In this document: piece by piece, positions 53,637-64,000 of the stretch | Numbering within the stretch: position 1 is the stretch's first letter | How the letters are laid out: each line of letters opens with the position of its first letter | DNA from: Siphonodentalium dalli | Lineage: Eukaryota; Mollusca; Scaphopoda; Gadilida; Siphonodentaliidae | Length of the DNA stretch: 64,000 nt | Assembly (NCBI GenBank): GCA_032622095.1 | Contig: CP136062.1 | Location: forward strand, 56,215,849-56,279,848 | Reading direction: 5' to 3' | The notes under the pieces: model-generated | The model's input: the letters and a program-made list of their open reading frames with translations, nothing else | What the model was told of the DNA's origin: nothing | Database searches by the model: none | Position numbers and translations under genes: made by a program

Positions 53637-53680
53637 TCGGGACAACCCGCCCTCATTTATCGGGACAACCCGCCCCGACC
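53637..53680 (+). repeat. GGGACAACCCGCC direct repeats, right of MULE locus
   Basis: Two copies, CGGGACAACCCGCCCTC and CGGGACAACCCGCCCCG, spaced about 24 bp. With the left copy they bracket the whole MULE region. Confidence 0.6.
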
Positions 53681-53689
53681 TATCAGTCA

Positions 53690-54595
53690 TTATTTGAATA
53701 AAAAACTAAAATTTAAAATATAGCTGCTAAAACTTATTAAACTGTCATTTGGAATAAAGGAGATCAGTTCCCAGTGGTAGGCATATGAGCGGCGAAATGC
53801 GCAGTGATTTAGAACTTTTAGGGAGTTTCGGACCAAATTAGTTAAATTTGGGGACGGGTGTCAAAAAATTGTGAGTTAGAAATATTTTTGGTCACCGAAA
53901 ATGCCAGATGCCAAAAAAGGGCATACCTTCCTGCAAATGTTTACTACCCCCCCCCCCCCCCCCACCTCTACCCCAACACCCCCTCCCTCACGAAACGGTC
54001 ATTGATTTTCGCAGGATAATTATCCATCTCCCGGTTGTAGTTTTCAAATAGCGAAAATTTTGCCCGTGATGCAGGTGCCCGGATAATAATCTGACCAATG
54101 AAATTTCAGTTTATTTTTAGCTCCAGCACAGCCAAAACGGTGATTCTTTTTTATGTATTTTAGCAGAAATTTTCTTTTCATTCTTGATAAAAATGTCCAG
54201 AAATGGTACACTCTTTGTTAATATAACTAATGTAATTGTTTGCGTCGGGTATTTAATTTGTTTGTTAGCAGAAGTTAGACAATGACATTTTTTTTCAACG
54301 AAACGGATACTAAAACTGAAAGTGGGCACTTTTCGAACTCGCAACACGTGCGGAGAAAATTCGTGTTTGATATTTCTATTACTGCTTGTATAAATTTATT
54401 ATTTTATATAATATATGTGTCACATTTTGTGCATTTAGCGCTACATTAAAATTGCATACCGAACTCCGAGAGAGAAGTGCGCGGGAGTTGCATCCGGAAA
54501 TTGAATGGAATTGCCAACTCAAATTCGGCTCGTGATGTTGTGTTGCCTGTTGCCAGTGTTGGGTTCATTAAATTGAATTTATTTATTAATATACC
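53690..54595. other. Gene-free stretch with a C17 run
   Basis: C17 at 53947-53963. The short minus-strand ORF at 54117-54347 has no family resemblance. Confidence 0.4.
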
Positions 54596-54796
54596 AATAA
54601 CATGATTTTTGAGGGCGTTATGGCTTATTAAGGGCCAGACAGTAATGATTAACAGCCCGAGGGCCTATTAGAGGCCCGAGACTCAGTCCCCGAGACACAG
54701 TCGAGTGCCGCTAATAGTAATAGGACCGAGGGATGTTAATCATTCCTGGAGGGCCGTTATTAATAAACCATGACACCGGACAACATCATGTTATTA
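54596..54796. mobile_element. Imperfect palindromic MITE
   Basis: AATAACATGAT at the left and ATCATGTTATT at the right. Inside, GTTATGGCTTATTAA pairs with TTAATAAACCATGAC and AATGATTAACAGCCCGAGGG with its diverged complement. Confidence 0.7.
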
Positions 54797-55237
54797 CTAT
54801 TACTACTCTGGCCTCGTGTGATCACGTGATCAGTGACTTAACCAGAAGCAGGTGTTAATGAAAACAAAGCTTCATTAATGCCCGCTTCCGGTCAACTTCG
54901 CCTCAAAATTATGGAATCTTATCGTGCGGGTAAAATACTGTTAATCTACTAGAGAACGCCCTCTAAAGTGGTAATAATAGTCGAAAATTACGGGATAAAG
55001 ATATCCCGGCGAAATTTCTTGAGATGCCTGTAATGGGCGAGGTTGCTTCAAGTCCGAAAAGGAAGAATATGACATAAGACACGACCAAACCTCAATGTTC
55101 CCCCGACAATATATGTGCATATATACTAATGCATCACCATTTACCTTCCTTTTCCCCCAAAAAAAGACATTTAATGAGCCTTTTACTCAATCGGCCGAAT
55201 GACCCCCGAAGATGTCTGTCATTTTTCGCATCTGTTC

Positions 55238-56378
55238 TAGTGTTGAAATCGGCGCGATTATTAAATTAGTCGATCCCGAAATCTGCTAGTCGACTAGTCG
55301 GGACACACCCACCACCATTATGCCATCGCGAAAGCAGTGCCGTAGCTGCCGTTGCCAAACAACAGTTAGGCTATCGAAATACACAATCACAATTAACTTG
55401 TTAAAGCCTTCTTTGTTGTCCCTTTGATGCGGTGATTGCTGCTTTCAGTACTCGGTAGTCATGCACGAGCGCAAAACCCGGTGACCTCAACTCAATGTAT
55501 CTGTCGGCACGGCGGCGGCTTATTCTTTGAAGTTGATTATCAAAGACGGCCATCTTTGATAATTAACTTCAAAGAATCGGCGACCGTGTCTATTTCGGCG
55601 TGACGCAATTGATCTGAGTGATAACTTGTATAGTTCTTCAGTAAACAGGTGTTACATAATTTATTTGTTTACTGAAGCACTATCTCAGTATGCCTTTAAA
55701 GTTTATTTGTCAAATTGTGTGATATTTTCCCAATTTCCTGCTGTTACAGCTGTTATAACATTTATTTTGTAACTTTTGTTCGACTCTGTCGGAGATAATA
55801 AAGTTTGTTTCTCAAAATATCTTGCATTTCTTCATGTACGCAAATTTGTGAAGTCAATCAGTGACAATAACACTGGGCAAGTTTGGAAACAACGATGTTC
55901 GATTGGAAGTACATGTAAGAACCGGTACGGGCCGGTAGACCATACCATATCAATTTTAAAGAACATTTTTACACAAAGCATATACAATGTAGAATAATGC
56001 ACAGGTTCCGTTTGTTGCACACACTCCTTCTCCGTAATCCGTGTTGCTTCCTTGATGTCCTTGATCGATGAGGCGGTTTAGATACATACATCAAATTTGA
56101 TTATCATAATACATCATATACGGTACCTGGGAGTCTGGGACAAATTAATAACCTATTAACCTTCAGTGATATTAAGCCAAATAATCACGGCAAATAGTGT
56201 TAAATCACGTCTTGCTTTGCGTTCGAAATGCAAAGTTGGTTACTCAAAACAAACGGCAAATTATGTACGTATATGGGCACAAAACGGTAAATTTCGGAAG
56301 GGGTCCGAATAGTCGACTAGTAGTCGATTCCCTCTGGCGACTAGTCGATTCCTTAAAACCACTAATCGTTCAACACTA
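55238..56378. mobile_element. hAT-type non-autonomous element
   Basis: 1141 bp with TAGTGTTGAA and TTCAACACTA ends. 8-bp flanks ATCTGTTC and GTCTGTTC match 7 of 8. Subterminal TAGTCGACTAGTCG clusters lie at both ends. It contains a strong hairpin at 55524-55578 (TTCTTTGAAGTTGATTATCA and complement). No transposase ORF. Confidence 0.85.
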
Positions 56379-56689
56379 GTCTGTTCGATCAAGCTCCATG
56401 CATACTGACTACTGTGCAGTATCGAGGGGAAAATATGCCCTGAACTTGATCGAACCGACTCAAAAAATGGCCGCAATACTTTGTGGGTTGTTCGCCTGAT
56501 CGTGAAAAAGGCTCGTTTAATGTCTGTCTCTTTTTTGGAAAGGGAAGGTAAATGGTATGTCAAGGCGACACTTTAGTATACATGTATGTGTTGTCCGGGG
56601 AAAATCTCGGTTTGGTCAGGTCTTGTGTCATATTCTTCCTTTCCATATTATCACAACTGTGTTGATACGTGTCGTAGTATGTCGAGATG

Positions 56690-56765
56690 AGGTGGGCAGA
56701 TTGCCAGATCATACGAGCTGCCACAGGATGAGTTTGATCCAGCAATCTGCCCACCTCAGCAATAC
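56690..56765. repeat. Small imperfect palindrome
   Basis: GAGGTGGGCAGATTGC pairs with GCAATCTGCCCACCTC across a 40-bp loop. It produces overlapping ORFs on both strands. Confidence 0.75.
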
Positions 56766-56879
56766 GTGATGCGATGACACGGATCATGGGGGCTAAAACG
56801 AACACGAGCTCTGGTGTTGTTATAATAACGAAATTAAATTCACATAAACATTGCACGAAGAAAACTATTTAACCGAAAT

Positions 56880-57020
56880 TGTGAGGTGGTACCGCAGTCG
56901 GCAGCAGTATAATTTACTGCGGTTTATCACATGAACGCAGTAGGTACTAGTGCCACGGTAATACCGGTGGTCAACCTCATTAAGGAGGACCGGTCGATTA
57001 ATTAAGAGCATCGCTCTAGC
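56880..57020 (-). repeat. Dispersed repeat, inverted relative of 34850-34930
   Basis: GAGCATCGCTCTAG, GTCGATTAATTAAGAGC and CAACCTCATTAAGGAGG are the complement of the border at 34855-34900. Confidence 0.65.
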
Positions 57021-57196
57021 TTCTTCTGGCCTTATGTGGAGTTTTGATAAACAAAACAACAATAAAATACTTAAATGGTAATTTATACATTACCATGCAT
57101 CCTTTAGTCTTTTTTTTCCTCCTGCTCATTTCTGCTCAGTCTTTACTATAACCGGCAATTAGTCATGGAAACTTTTAGAGTTTTAAAAATCAATTT

Positions 57197-57586
57197 CTAA
57201 TAATAAATGGAATACTGGTGGTTTATACATGTATACATTGTATTGATTGTGAGACCACTTATGACAGATGTTGCCAGCTTGTCACCAAAGTTTCGTATGT
57301 CCTGTGTTCCAAGCATACCGGTAGCCCCCGACTGAAAGGAAAAGCATTGACAGATCTCGACAACTATAATATGGGAACCAATTTCATCAAGAAATTTTCT
57401 GTTGACAAGACAACTTGGCTCCAAAAAGCATGCATTTGTGGGGAGGACTCTGAAGATGTCAACCTCGAGACCGCTAGTACCAACGAAGGAATCAAGCCGG
57501 CTATTGGAAAAATATTTAGGAACTTCAAGTTGGTTATCGTTGTAGCCTAAGGACGCATACAAAAAACTTGTTACCGGTGCATACAT
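57197..57586 (-). other. Segment open on both strands, unidentified
   Basis: The minus strand is open for 129 codons and includes GTSGLEVDIFRVLPTNACFL and EPSCLVNRKFLDEIGSHIIV. The plus strand is open for 110 codons (57218-57550). The composition looks protein-like but I recognise no family. It could be an exon, a transposon fragment or chance. Confidence 0.3.
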
Positions 57587-57589
57587 TTT

Positions 57590-58990
57590 GGCTGTTGTTG
57601 GAAAAACTCTCAGTTAGGGCCCTTCGAAGATTCGATTTGATGTTGATATCGGCGATCTGATTCGGGATCGATACCGAATGAGCTCTCCAATTCTTATATT
57701 TTCAAATCTCTTGTTAGTCTAGGACAGAGGCAGCTAAATATTTATTATAATGGGGAGTGGAGCTCAATAAACAAGGGTACATTGTAATTTCTGCATAGCA
57801 ATATGTTTGTGGTGTTTCCGCTAGGATGAAATAAATGAGGCCATTGTCGTTCAGGAGACGCAATCTCAATGGTTCAATTGCTAACCATTGAGTTTTTGTC
57901 ACTGAAAAGTAGTTATTTCCTTGCTGTGCTCCTGAATTGTTGGGCTAATTGTATGCTAATACCATACATCAGTTGCTTGAAATAAAGTGAAAATGACTGT
58001 TTTATTTTGATTCCGAGACTTTACATATACAATATCTCCAGAATTTGCCTTTATCTTTTCCACAGACTCCGTTTGTCAAAGATGACATCAAAGCGAGATT
58101 TTCTTGAGTTCACATGTACCGTATTTGTCAATTTTCACCATTTGGAAATATTTTAATTCTGTGCATATGTTTATTTTCAGAAATGCTGATTTGAAGATGC
58201 TCCAGTTTTGATGCTCACAGTTGAATAAAAATGGAAAACGGGTAGGTGATATGATTTTATACAATATGGAATTAGGATTTCCTTGATGGAAAAATGAGAA
58301 GAAATTGAGAGAGATTAGCAAATGCCCAGTGTTAAAAATAACAAGGTGATTTTTCTGATAACCCATCCGCCTCCAGTCCAGAGCTACACCCTACTAAATT
58401 TATTGAATAAGAAAACATATCCATCCATCAATCTCTGATCCTAGTAAAACTGTGCTGATATGGGGCTAAAAATCTGACATGAATCAGAATCATGATTCTA
58501 TTCTAAGTTTGATTTTCAGAATGCAGCTAATTCATTGTAGAAATGTTATATTTTGATTTCAAGGCCTGTGATCCGTCGCCAATCTGCATTATTTATATGG
58601 TGCCATGATTGATCGTATAATTGATGAACCTTTGATAAAGCCGATAACCAATTAACCATTTCCGTCGTCGATTAATTTCCGTTATTTAATTCGGATGTCG
58701 GAAAGTGCCGGGTATTATTGAATACCGTGTTTGTTTTACACAGTTTAATCTACAACCGAAGTGTTGACAACTTTTGATCATGCATCAAAGAGATTCCGAC
58801 AACATGAGTATACTTAGATGTTACTAGTAATCGATTATTGATGACCGATTATCAAAATTAATAATCGTAGCACCTCTAATTATTTAGGCCATCCAACAGC
58901 ATCCAAAATTAAATATTTGCTTCTCAGGCACAGCCGCATAGATTTTTTTGGCCACATTAATATTTATTTCAAATGCAAAAAATTGCATTG
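57590..58990. other. Gene-free AT-rich stretch
   Basis: Nothing recognised. Confidence 0.4.
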
Positions 58991-58991
58991 T

Positions 58992-59062
58992 GAACTAATG
59001 ATGTTCCTATAATCGGAATCGTCCATTGGCCAATAATGACCCATCAGATAATCAGACACAAT
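58992..59062 (+). mobile_element. Fragment of the TAGTGATGTTCCGATAATCGG hAT family
   Basis: TAATGATGTTCCTATAATCG followed by GGCCAATAATGACCCATCAG. It matches the left end of 45282-46342. No right end nearby. Confidence 0.7.
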
Positions 59063-59472
59063 GAAATATGCTTGGGCCCATACCCCACATTGGACTTTGA
59101 GGCGGTCTTGTGAACAAAATCTAGTACTAGTAGATGGAACTAAAAGCGTGTAAGTTTCTGAAAGACAACAGGCGTACCCAGTGGGATATCTCTGACAAAT
59201 ATGTATAAGTGATTCTGTTTACTGCCAGGGTACATTGTGTCATGTTCCTAGCCTGGAATTTATATTCAACCAAGCCGCAAGTTTTAATATAATTTCCAGG
59301 CCGGGAAAATGACACCATACACACTGGCTGGAATGATGAAGGTTAATAATTTGTTTGGCAAATTCAGACAGTGGTGGGTTATTAACTCATTGGGTTTTGA
59401 AATGTTTATCAGACAAATTAACTATGATACTTTATAATTGTATCGTAACAAAAACAGAAACCAAAATAACAA

Positions 59473-61119
59473 GGCCTAAAAAATATATACGTTTGTTTCC
59501 GCTAACCCGACCGACCCTATTTTAAACTAAACTTTTTATTTTGAGATTTTTTTTTAAAATATCTAAATCTCTATTATATTGGAAGAAAACCAACATTGAT
59601 ATTTTTGTTGTTGGTAATTAAAACAAATTAGGCATAATTCCATTGTAATTTGTAACTATTATTAATTAATTCGTTGGAATTACCGGTAGACGAGTGTGCA
59701 AGACCTACTTCCGGTATCGTTTCGTTATGAAATTGTCAATGCGTATGAAATAACTGCGGTACGTTTTTTCATTCAAAATTTATTTGAACTTTGACAAGAC
59801 AATCTATGATCCGAGAATGGGTTAATCCATTAATTATTGATGACTTCACCACTACAATATAAATACATTAACTATTTAACCACAGCATAACATTTATTTC
59901 TACGAACATTTCATATTGGGACGTTGAATAGTGTCAAATAATGATCAAGTTTCCTATTTTCGTGGTACATATACATCGTTTTTATCATACAGTCACAATG
60001 GGCTTGATTCAGTGCAGCTTTAAACCTTCAGGTCTAACAAATATCGGGTTTCCACTTATCTAATTGAATTCAATTCAATTTTATTGAATTTAGAACAAAT
60101 ATTGTGTAAAAAGCAAACTTTTTTTTCAAAGTTATTATTTTTGTTTTTTTTAGAAATTAGAAGCTCGGTGACTCAAACCAATACACGTCCTCCCAAAGCC
60201 TCAGTAATTCATCTTAGAAGATTCCTCCTAGCTACTTAATTCAGCTTGGGCTATTTTTTTTGGACAAATGTTTACAGTCAGTTTCATATTTTTACCACGA
60301 AATTTCACCCCATACTATTATTTTGCCCCGTATGTTTTTTTTATTTTCCTAAAAATTCCACCACATACTATTATTCCGCACGTATGTTTATTGGGCACTC
60401 ACGAGGATTGTTGTATGCGCCGCATGCACCGGAATACGTCTGCAAGCGCCCCCCCCCCCCCCCCCCACAGTAATAATATACGGTATATATATAAGCCCAC
60501 CCACCAGCCCATCCCACCACCCAGTGTCTTATGCGCCCGTGGCTATGGGAATATGCGCCGCAACCGCCCACAATAATAATATATAATGTATCTTATGCGC
60601 CATAGAGTGTCTGCAATGGCCCACATTAATAATATATATAAGTGTCCGCGCCCACCATCTCATCCCACCACGCATAGTGTCTTATGCGGAATGCTAGTGA
60701 CTTCGTCCCAAAATGGCGACCTCATTCCGATTTTATGGGATTTTACGAGATCACCGACAAGTGGGACGAGGTCACATTTTCGGGACAAAAATTGGTGGGA
60801 CGAGAATGCAGTGGGACGAAGTCACTGGTCAGAAGTGAAACCTGTGTTACGGACATGTTATAAAACAGATAAAATGAACGTTATTGTCCCATTTTAGCTT
60901 TGTTATATCTCCCTGAGATTGTGTTTTTGTTTTATCTTTATGGGCTAAGCAAATTAGCAATAATATGGCCTGTAATGTCTAAAATTTCCTTAAATATGAC
61001 ACAGTGAATTGCATCCTGAAAAAAATAAAAAGATTTTAAAAAAAAAAAGTTTTGCTTACCTACCTACCCAATTTTTTTTCAGTCCGTTAGCGGAAACAAA
61101 CGTATAATTTTGTTAGGCC
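59473..61119. mobile_element. GGCCTAAAAAATATATACG inverted-repeat element
   Basis: 1647 bp. The left end GGCCTAAAAAATATATACGT then TTGTTTCCGCTAAC is matched at the right by GTTAGCGGAAACAAACGTAT...TTAGGCC. The 3-bp direct repeat CAA lies on both sides. A 3-bp duplication and GGCC start would fit PIF/Harbinger (inference). The interior holds a C18 run (60449-60466), degenerate CTTATGCGCC repeats (60530-60690) and GTGGGACGA repeats (60750-60830), but no transposase. Confidence 0.8.
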
Positions 61120-61257
61120 CAATGTCTTCGACTCTTCATGTCAATACCGAAGATGAAGGTAACTTGAATGGGAAATTTGTCACAATTTGCATTTGGCAGC
61201 ATCTGTAACCTGGCGGAATATCAAGTCACGACAACAGTATACATGTACAGTAATGCC

Positions 61258-61390
61258 CTAAGTAATTGACTCTTTAACCACAGCAGAATTATGGGTAACT
61301 TTTCAGGATTTAGTCGGAAATACGGCTAAATCCTGAAAAATTACCCATAATTCTGGTGTGGTAAAGAGTCGTTTACTTAGAGCATTACTG
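61258..61390. mobile_element. Deleted CAGTAATGCCC MITE
   Basis: 133 bp with TA flanks. The central GAATGGCAACAAG part of both arms is missing, leaving TTTAGTCGGAAATACGGC joined to the right arm. Confidence 0.84.
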
Positions 61391-61599
61391 TATGTAATAG
61401 GAACAACAACCAGTGCTAAATATAGAATTCCATACTTTTAATTAAACTGGTTCCCAGCCAGTTAGTCAGAAAGGGAGTATGACTGGTGCGCTCTGGTTGA
61501 TTCCATGGGTTTCATATCTGAATCATCTCATTGATGATTGAAATGTATAGTTTCTTCACTGCGAGTGCTAAATTTTAACCAAGTGTCCAATGACATTTT

Positions 61600-61690
61600 C
61601 CATTTAGAGTTATCCTTTTTCTTCTTGAATTTATTTGGAAATGTTGATGTTTTGTCGTAAAATTTGGGTTATGTCCGCTCATGTTTTTAT
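61600..61690 (+). repeat. Partial copy of the 174-bp unit family
   Basis: AGAGTTATCCTTTTTCTTCT, TTGGAAATGTTGATG and ATGTCCGCTCATG correspond to part of the units at 48001-48900. Confidence 0.55.
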
Positions 61691-61754
61691 TTAGTACCGT
61701 TATAAACCATGTTTCTGTTTTTTTAGACTTATTTGTTAGCCTTTTCAATTCAGG

Positions 61755-62034
61755 ATAAAGGAAATAGAAATCAGTTCTGGTGTCGGAACATCAACACTGA
61801 AGGAGGAAGTTGTGTCTGGTGCCTGTGTCTCGCCCACAGGAACTTCAACACCGAAGGAGGAAGTTGTGTCCGGTGCCTGTGTCTCGCCCACAGGAACGTC
61901 AACACCGAAGGACGAAGTTGTGTCCGGTGCCGGTGTCTCACCCACAGGAAAATCAACACCAAAGGAGGAAGTTGTGTCCGGTGCCGGTGTCTCACCCACA
62001 GGAAAATCAACTCTAAAAGATGTGGTGTCTGCCA
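61755..62034 (+). CDS. Possible coding exon of 54-nt (18-aa) repeats
   Basis: Preceded by a pyrimidine tract and acceptor TTTCAATTCAG| and followed by donor-like CCAA|GTATGT. The frame entered one base after the acceptor reads IKEIEISSGVGTSTLKEEVV, then three or four units of SGACVSPTGTSTPKEEVV. Between units, several changes fall at third positions in this frame (ACT/ACG, TCG/TCA, CCG/CCA) and GAG to GAC is conservative. This favours this frame over the four others that are also open. Product unknown; an extracellular or disordered Ser/Thr-rich protein would fit. No neighbouring exon was identified. Confidence 0.45.
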
Positions 62035-62035
62035 A

Positions 62036-63623
62036 GTATGTACTTTATTTGATTTCCATCTTAAAATGTACTCAGGGTTCCAAACATCAGACACAACAAA
62101 TGTTTTCATTAAACTGACCTAACATTCAAATAAATGTGGACTGCAATTATTTTATTTCAGATTTAAAAAAAAACAAAAAAAGTGTTTCTACTAACTTGAC
62201 AGACTGTAAGAAATATCCAACTCCACTATTAAATATTTTCAGACATATCAGATTTTGCATTTTTATCCCAAAATTCATAAATACTAGGTTTGTGAAGATA
62301 GGACCCCCCCTTTATGTTATGAATATGTTAAAGTCCAATAGGAATGAACAATTAGGCCTGGAAATCTCAAGGCGGGCCCATCTACAGCCCGCCTAAATTC
62401 CGGTACGAGCTGTTTCGTTAATCAGATCTTTTGATCGATTCGCACACATTTTAAGAACAAAATAAATTATTTATCTTCATAAGATTGAGCTTACAATATA
62501 TTTCACTGGATAAAATAAACACATGTTTGTGGATAGTGAGAACCAGATGTCACTATCTCAATTGAGTTCAACCTTTCGTTCCGTTTCAGGTTCCTATCAG
62601 TGGAAATTGTATTTAGCTGGTAGCCGTCGCTCATTTCTTCGCTTCGATTGTCAATCTTTTAATATAATGAGCTAATATCTCCAAGTATTCTTGTTTACAC
62701 TGTTATTCAATTATTAAAGATTTGAAACTATTCTCTATGTCCCCAATTGCAAACACCCAGTAAATCTATAGTGAGCGACTTGACCGCTGGAAGCAGCAAT
62801 CTGCGATTGGTGATGGAATATAGATTACTTTGATAAATAAAGCAGTCATTTGTAACTGTATTCAAGCGTAAATATACTGTATTTAGTATTGTTCTTGATT
62901 GTGTCTTTTATGTAAAATTTCACAAAATGGAAAATGCTTTAAACATGCACAAACTCATCCAATTTTGTTGCATGGGTTGGACACAGACTGACAAACACTC
63001 TTACATATTGTTTGTGGTTCATATAAATTATCATAACATAAAAAACATAGTTAAATATTCACCATACCGTAATTACTGTGGGGGATTTGACATTCACAAC
63101 TCTGGACATTTTGTTTCCACATAACAAAATTAATTTAAATGGAGTTTAACATAAAAAATAGACAAACTAACGGTAGTAGTAACTCAGATAAAATAAATCA
63201 TAACTTTAAAAGTTGAGGAGGGTTATAGCCCTCCAAGGCAAATCTAGGAGGGCTATAAATAGCCCTCCTGGATTTTCTATACCGCCAGCCCTGAATATCA
63301 AATAAATACCAACTACTTTTCACAATGTCAATGTTTGTTCTTATATTCTCTGTCATTCATAGAATTTCTAAGGTGCTTATTGTTTTAGCAATGTATTATG
63401 TGGCATAAAAAAAATTTAATTTACAACCTTAGGGGGGCACATTCGATCTCGTGTTATCTTGGACCAATCAGCATGAATTTTTTTGTATCCTTTTCGGAGA
63501 TACAGCCCAGCATGTGTTCCAACTTAGGGCCAAATCAGACTTACATGAAAAGTTTTATAAACGTGCAAAAAACCAAGAGTCGCAGACAGACATGCCTAAA
63601 TAATATAGTGATGTTTCCGGTAA
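62036..63623. other. Gene-free stretch with small hairpins
   Basis: GGCGGGCCCATCTACAGCCC hairpin near 62371 and a double hairpin of GAGGGTTATAGCCCTCC / GGAGGGCTATAAATAGCCC at 63218-63270. Otherwise nothing recognised. Confidence 0.45.
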
Positions 63624-64000
63624 GGCCAAAGAAAAAAGATAGTATGTTTCCGCACATTTACCGACCCTAACAATAACCGCCGACCCTAATCTTTTTATTG
63701 ATTAAAAGCCGAAAGTATTATACTGTTTTACTACCAATGCACATACATAATGATGTTTATTAATAGTGTGCAAAACACATGGTTTCTAACATATCCCTGT
63801 GTAAAGTGACCATACAGTGACAGCTGGACCTCAAAAGTTAAAACTCCAGGTGTGGATTGATGGCCATGATTTTGCGATTTGAATGTCCTGACAGTGGCTC
63901 TCAGGCCCGCTTTAAGCCTTGTTTGGGAGCTATCAACAGACATGGTGGGTGTGTATCGATATATATATAGAGGTTACGACCCTAATTACCTACCCTAATT
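63624..64000 (+). mobile_element. Left end of a second GGCC...TTTCCGC element, cut by the window
   Basis: GGCCAAAGAAAAAAGATAGT then ATGTTTCCGCACATTTACCG and CGACCCTAA repeats, aligning with the left end of 59473-61119. The right end lies outside. Confidence 0.6.

Noticed and set aside
60246-60576. Pro-rich ORFs around the C18 run
   Set aside because: Proline tract comes from the homopolymer inside a non-coding TIR element.

Overview
This is AT-rich, intron-bearing, transposon-dense eukaryotic DNA. It most likely comes from a mollusc, perhaps a bivalve. The evidence for that is the many TACATGTA blocks, the GTCCGTCCG and CATAACTC repeat families, hAT and PHD-finger MULE elements, and LINE tails with a W-N-[KR]-L-P signature. 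The species is inferred; no mitochondrial, rRNA or tRNA marker is present.

The one clear host gene is MAF1, the repressor of RNA polymerase III, on the minus strand from 46990 (ATG) to 31183 (TAA). Six coding exons join in frame with consensus splice sites at every junction: 46908-46990, 42913-43050, 38691-38856, 33928-34040, 32455-32574 and 31183-31252. They total 690 nt and encode 229 aa. Its 16 kb is nearly all intron, and the introns are packed with foldback (palindromic) non-autonomous transposons.

Left of MAF1 (1-31 kb) I see no intact gene. This part is a mosaic of: a tandem 1-kb duplication (2752-4770); a LINE tail (5074-5248); a 48-bp minisatellite (about 7080-8055); TTAA-flanked foldback elements with piggyBac-like CCCTTT ends; TA-flanked palindromic MITEs with CAGTAATGCCC ends; a third palindromic family (GCAGAATGAGGTCCCC); several tandem repeats; and a 1.4-kb double palindrome with a nested insertion (23914-25395).

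Right of MAF1 (47-64 kb) are a 174-bp tandem array (48.0-48.9 kb), inverted repeat arms (49.4-50.1 kb) and a decayed but recognisable MULE transposase locus on the minus strand (50.7-53.2 kb: basic ORF, PHD-like finger, MULE core with one intron and one homopolymer frameshift). Further right are a hAT element with 8-bp target duplication (55238-56378), a 1.65-kb TIR element (59473-61119) whose relative begins at 63624, and a possible coding exon made of 54-nt repeats (61755-62035).

The most interesting theme is that several families unrelated in sequence use TTAA targets and carry near-perfect hairpins. One roughly 80-bp hairpin module is shared between families with different ends. A paralogous near-empty site documents one TTAA insertion.
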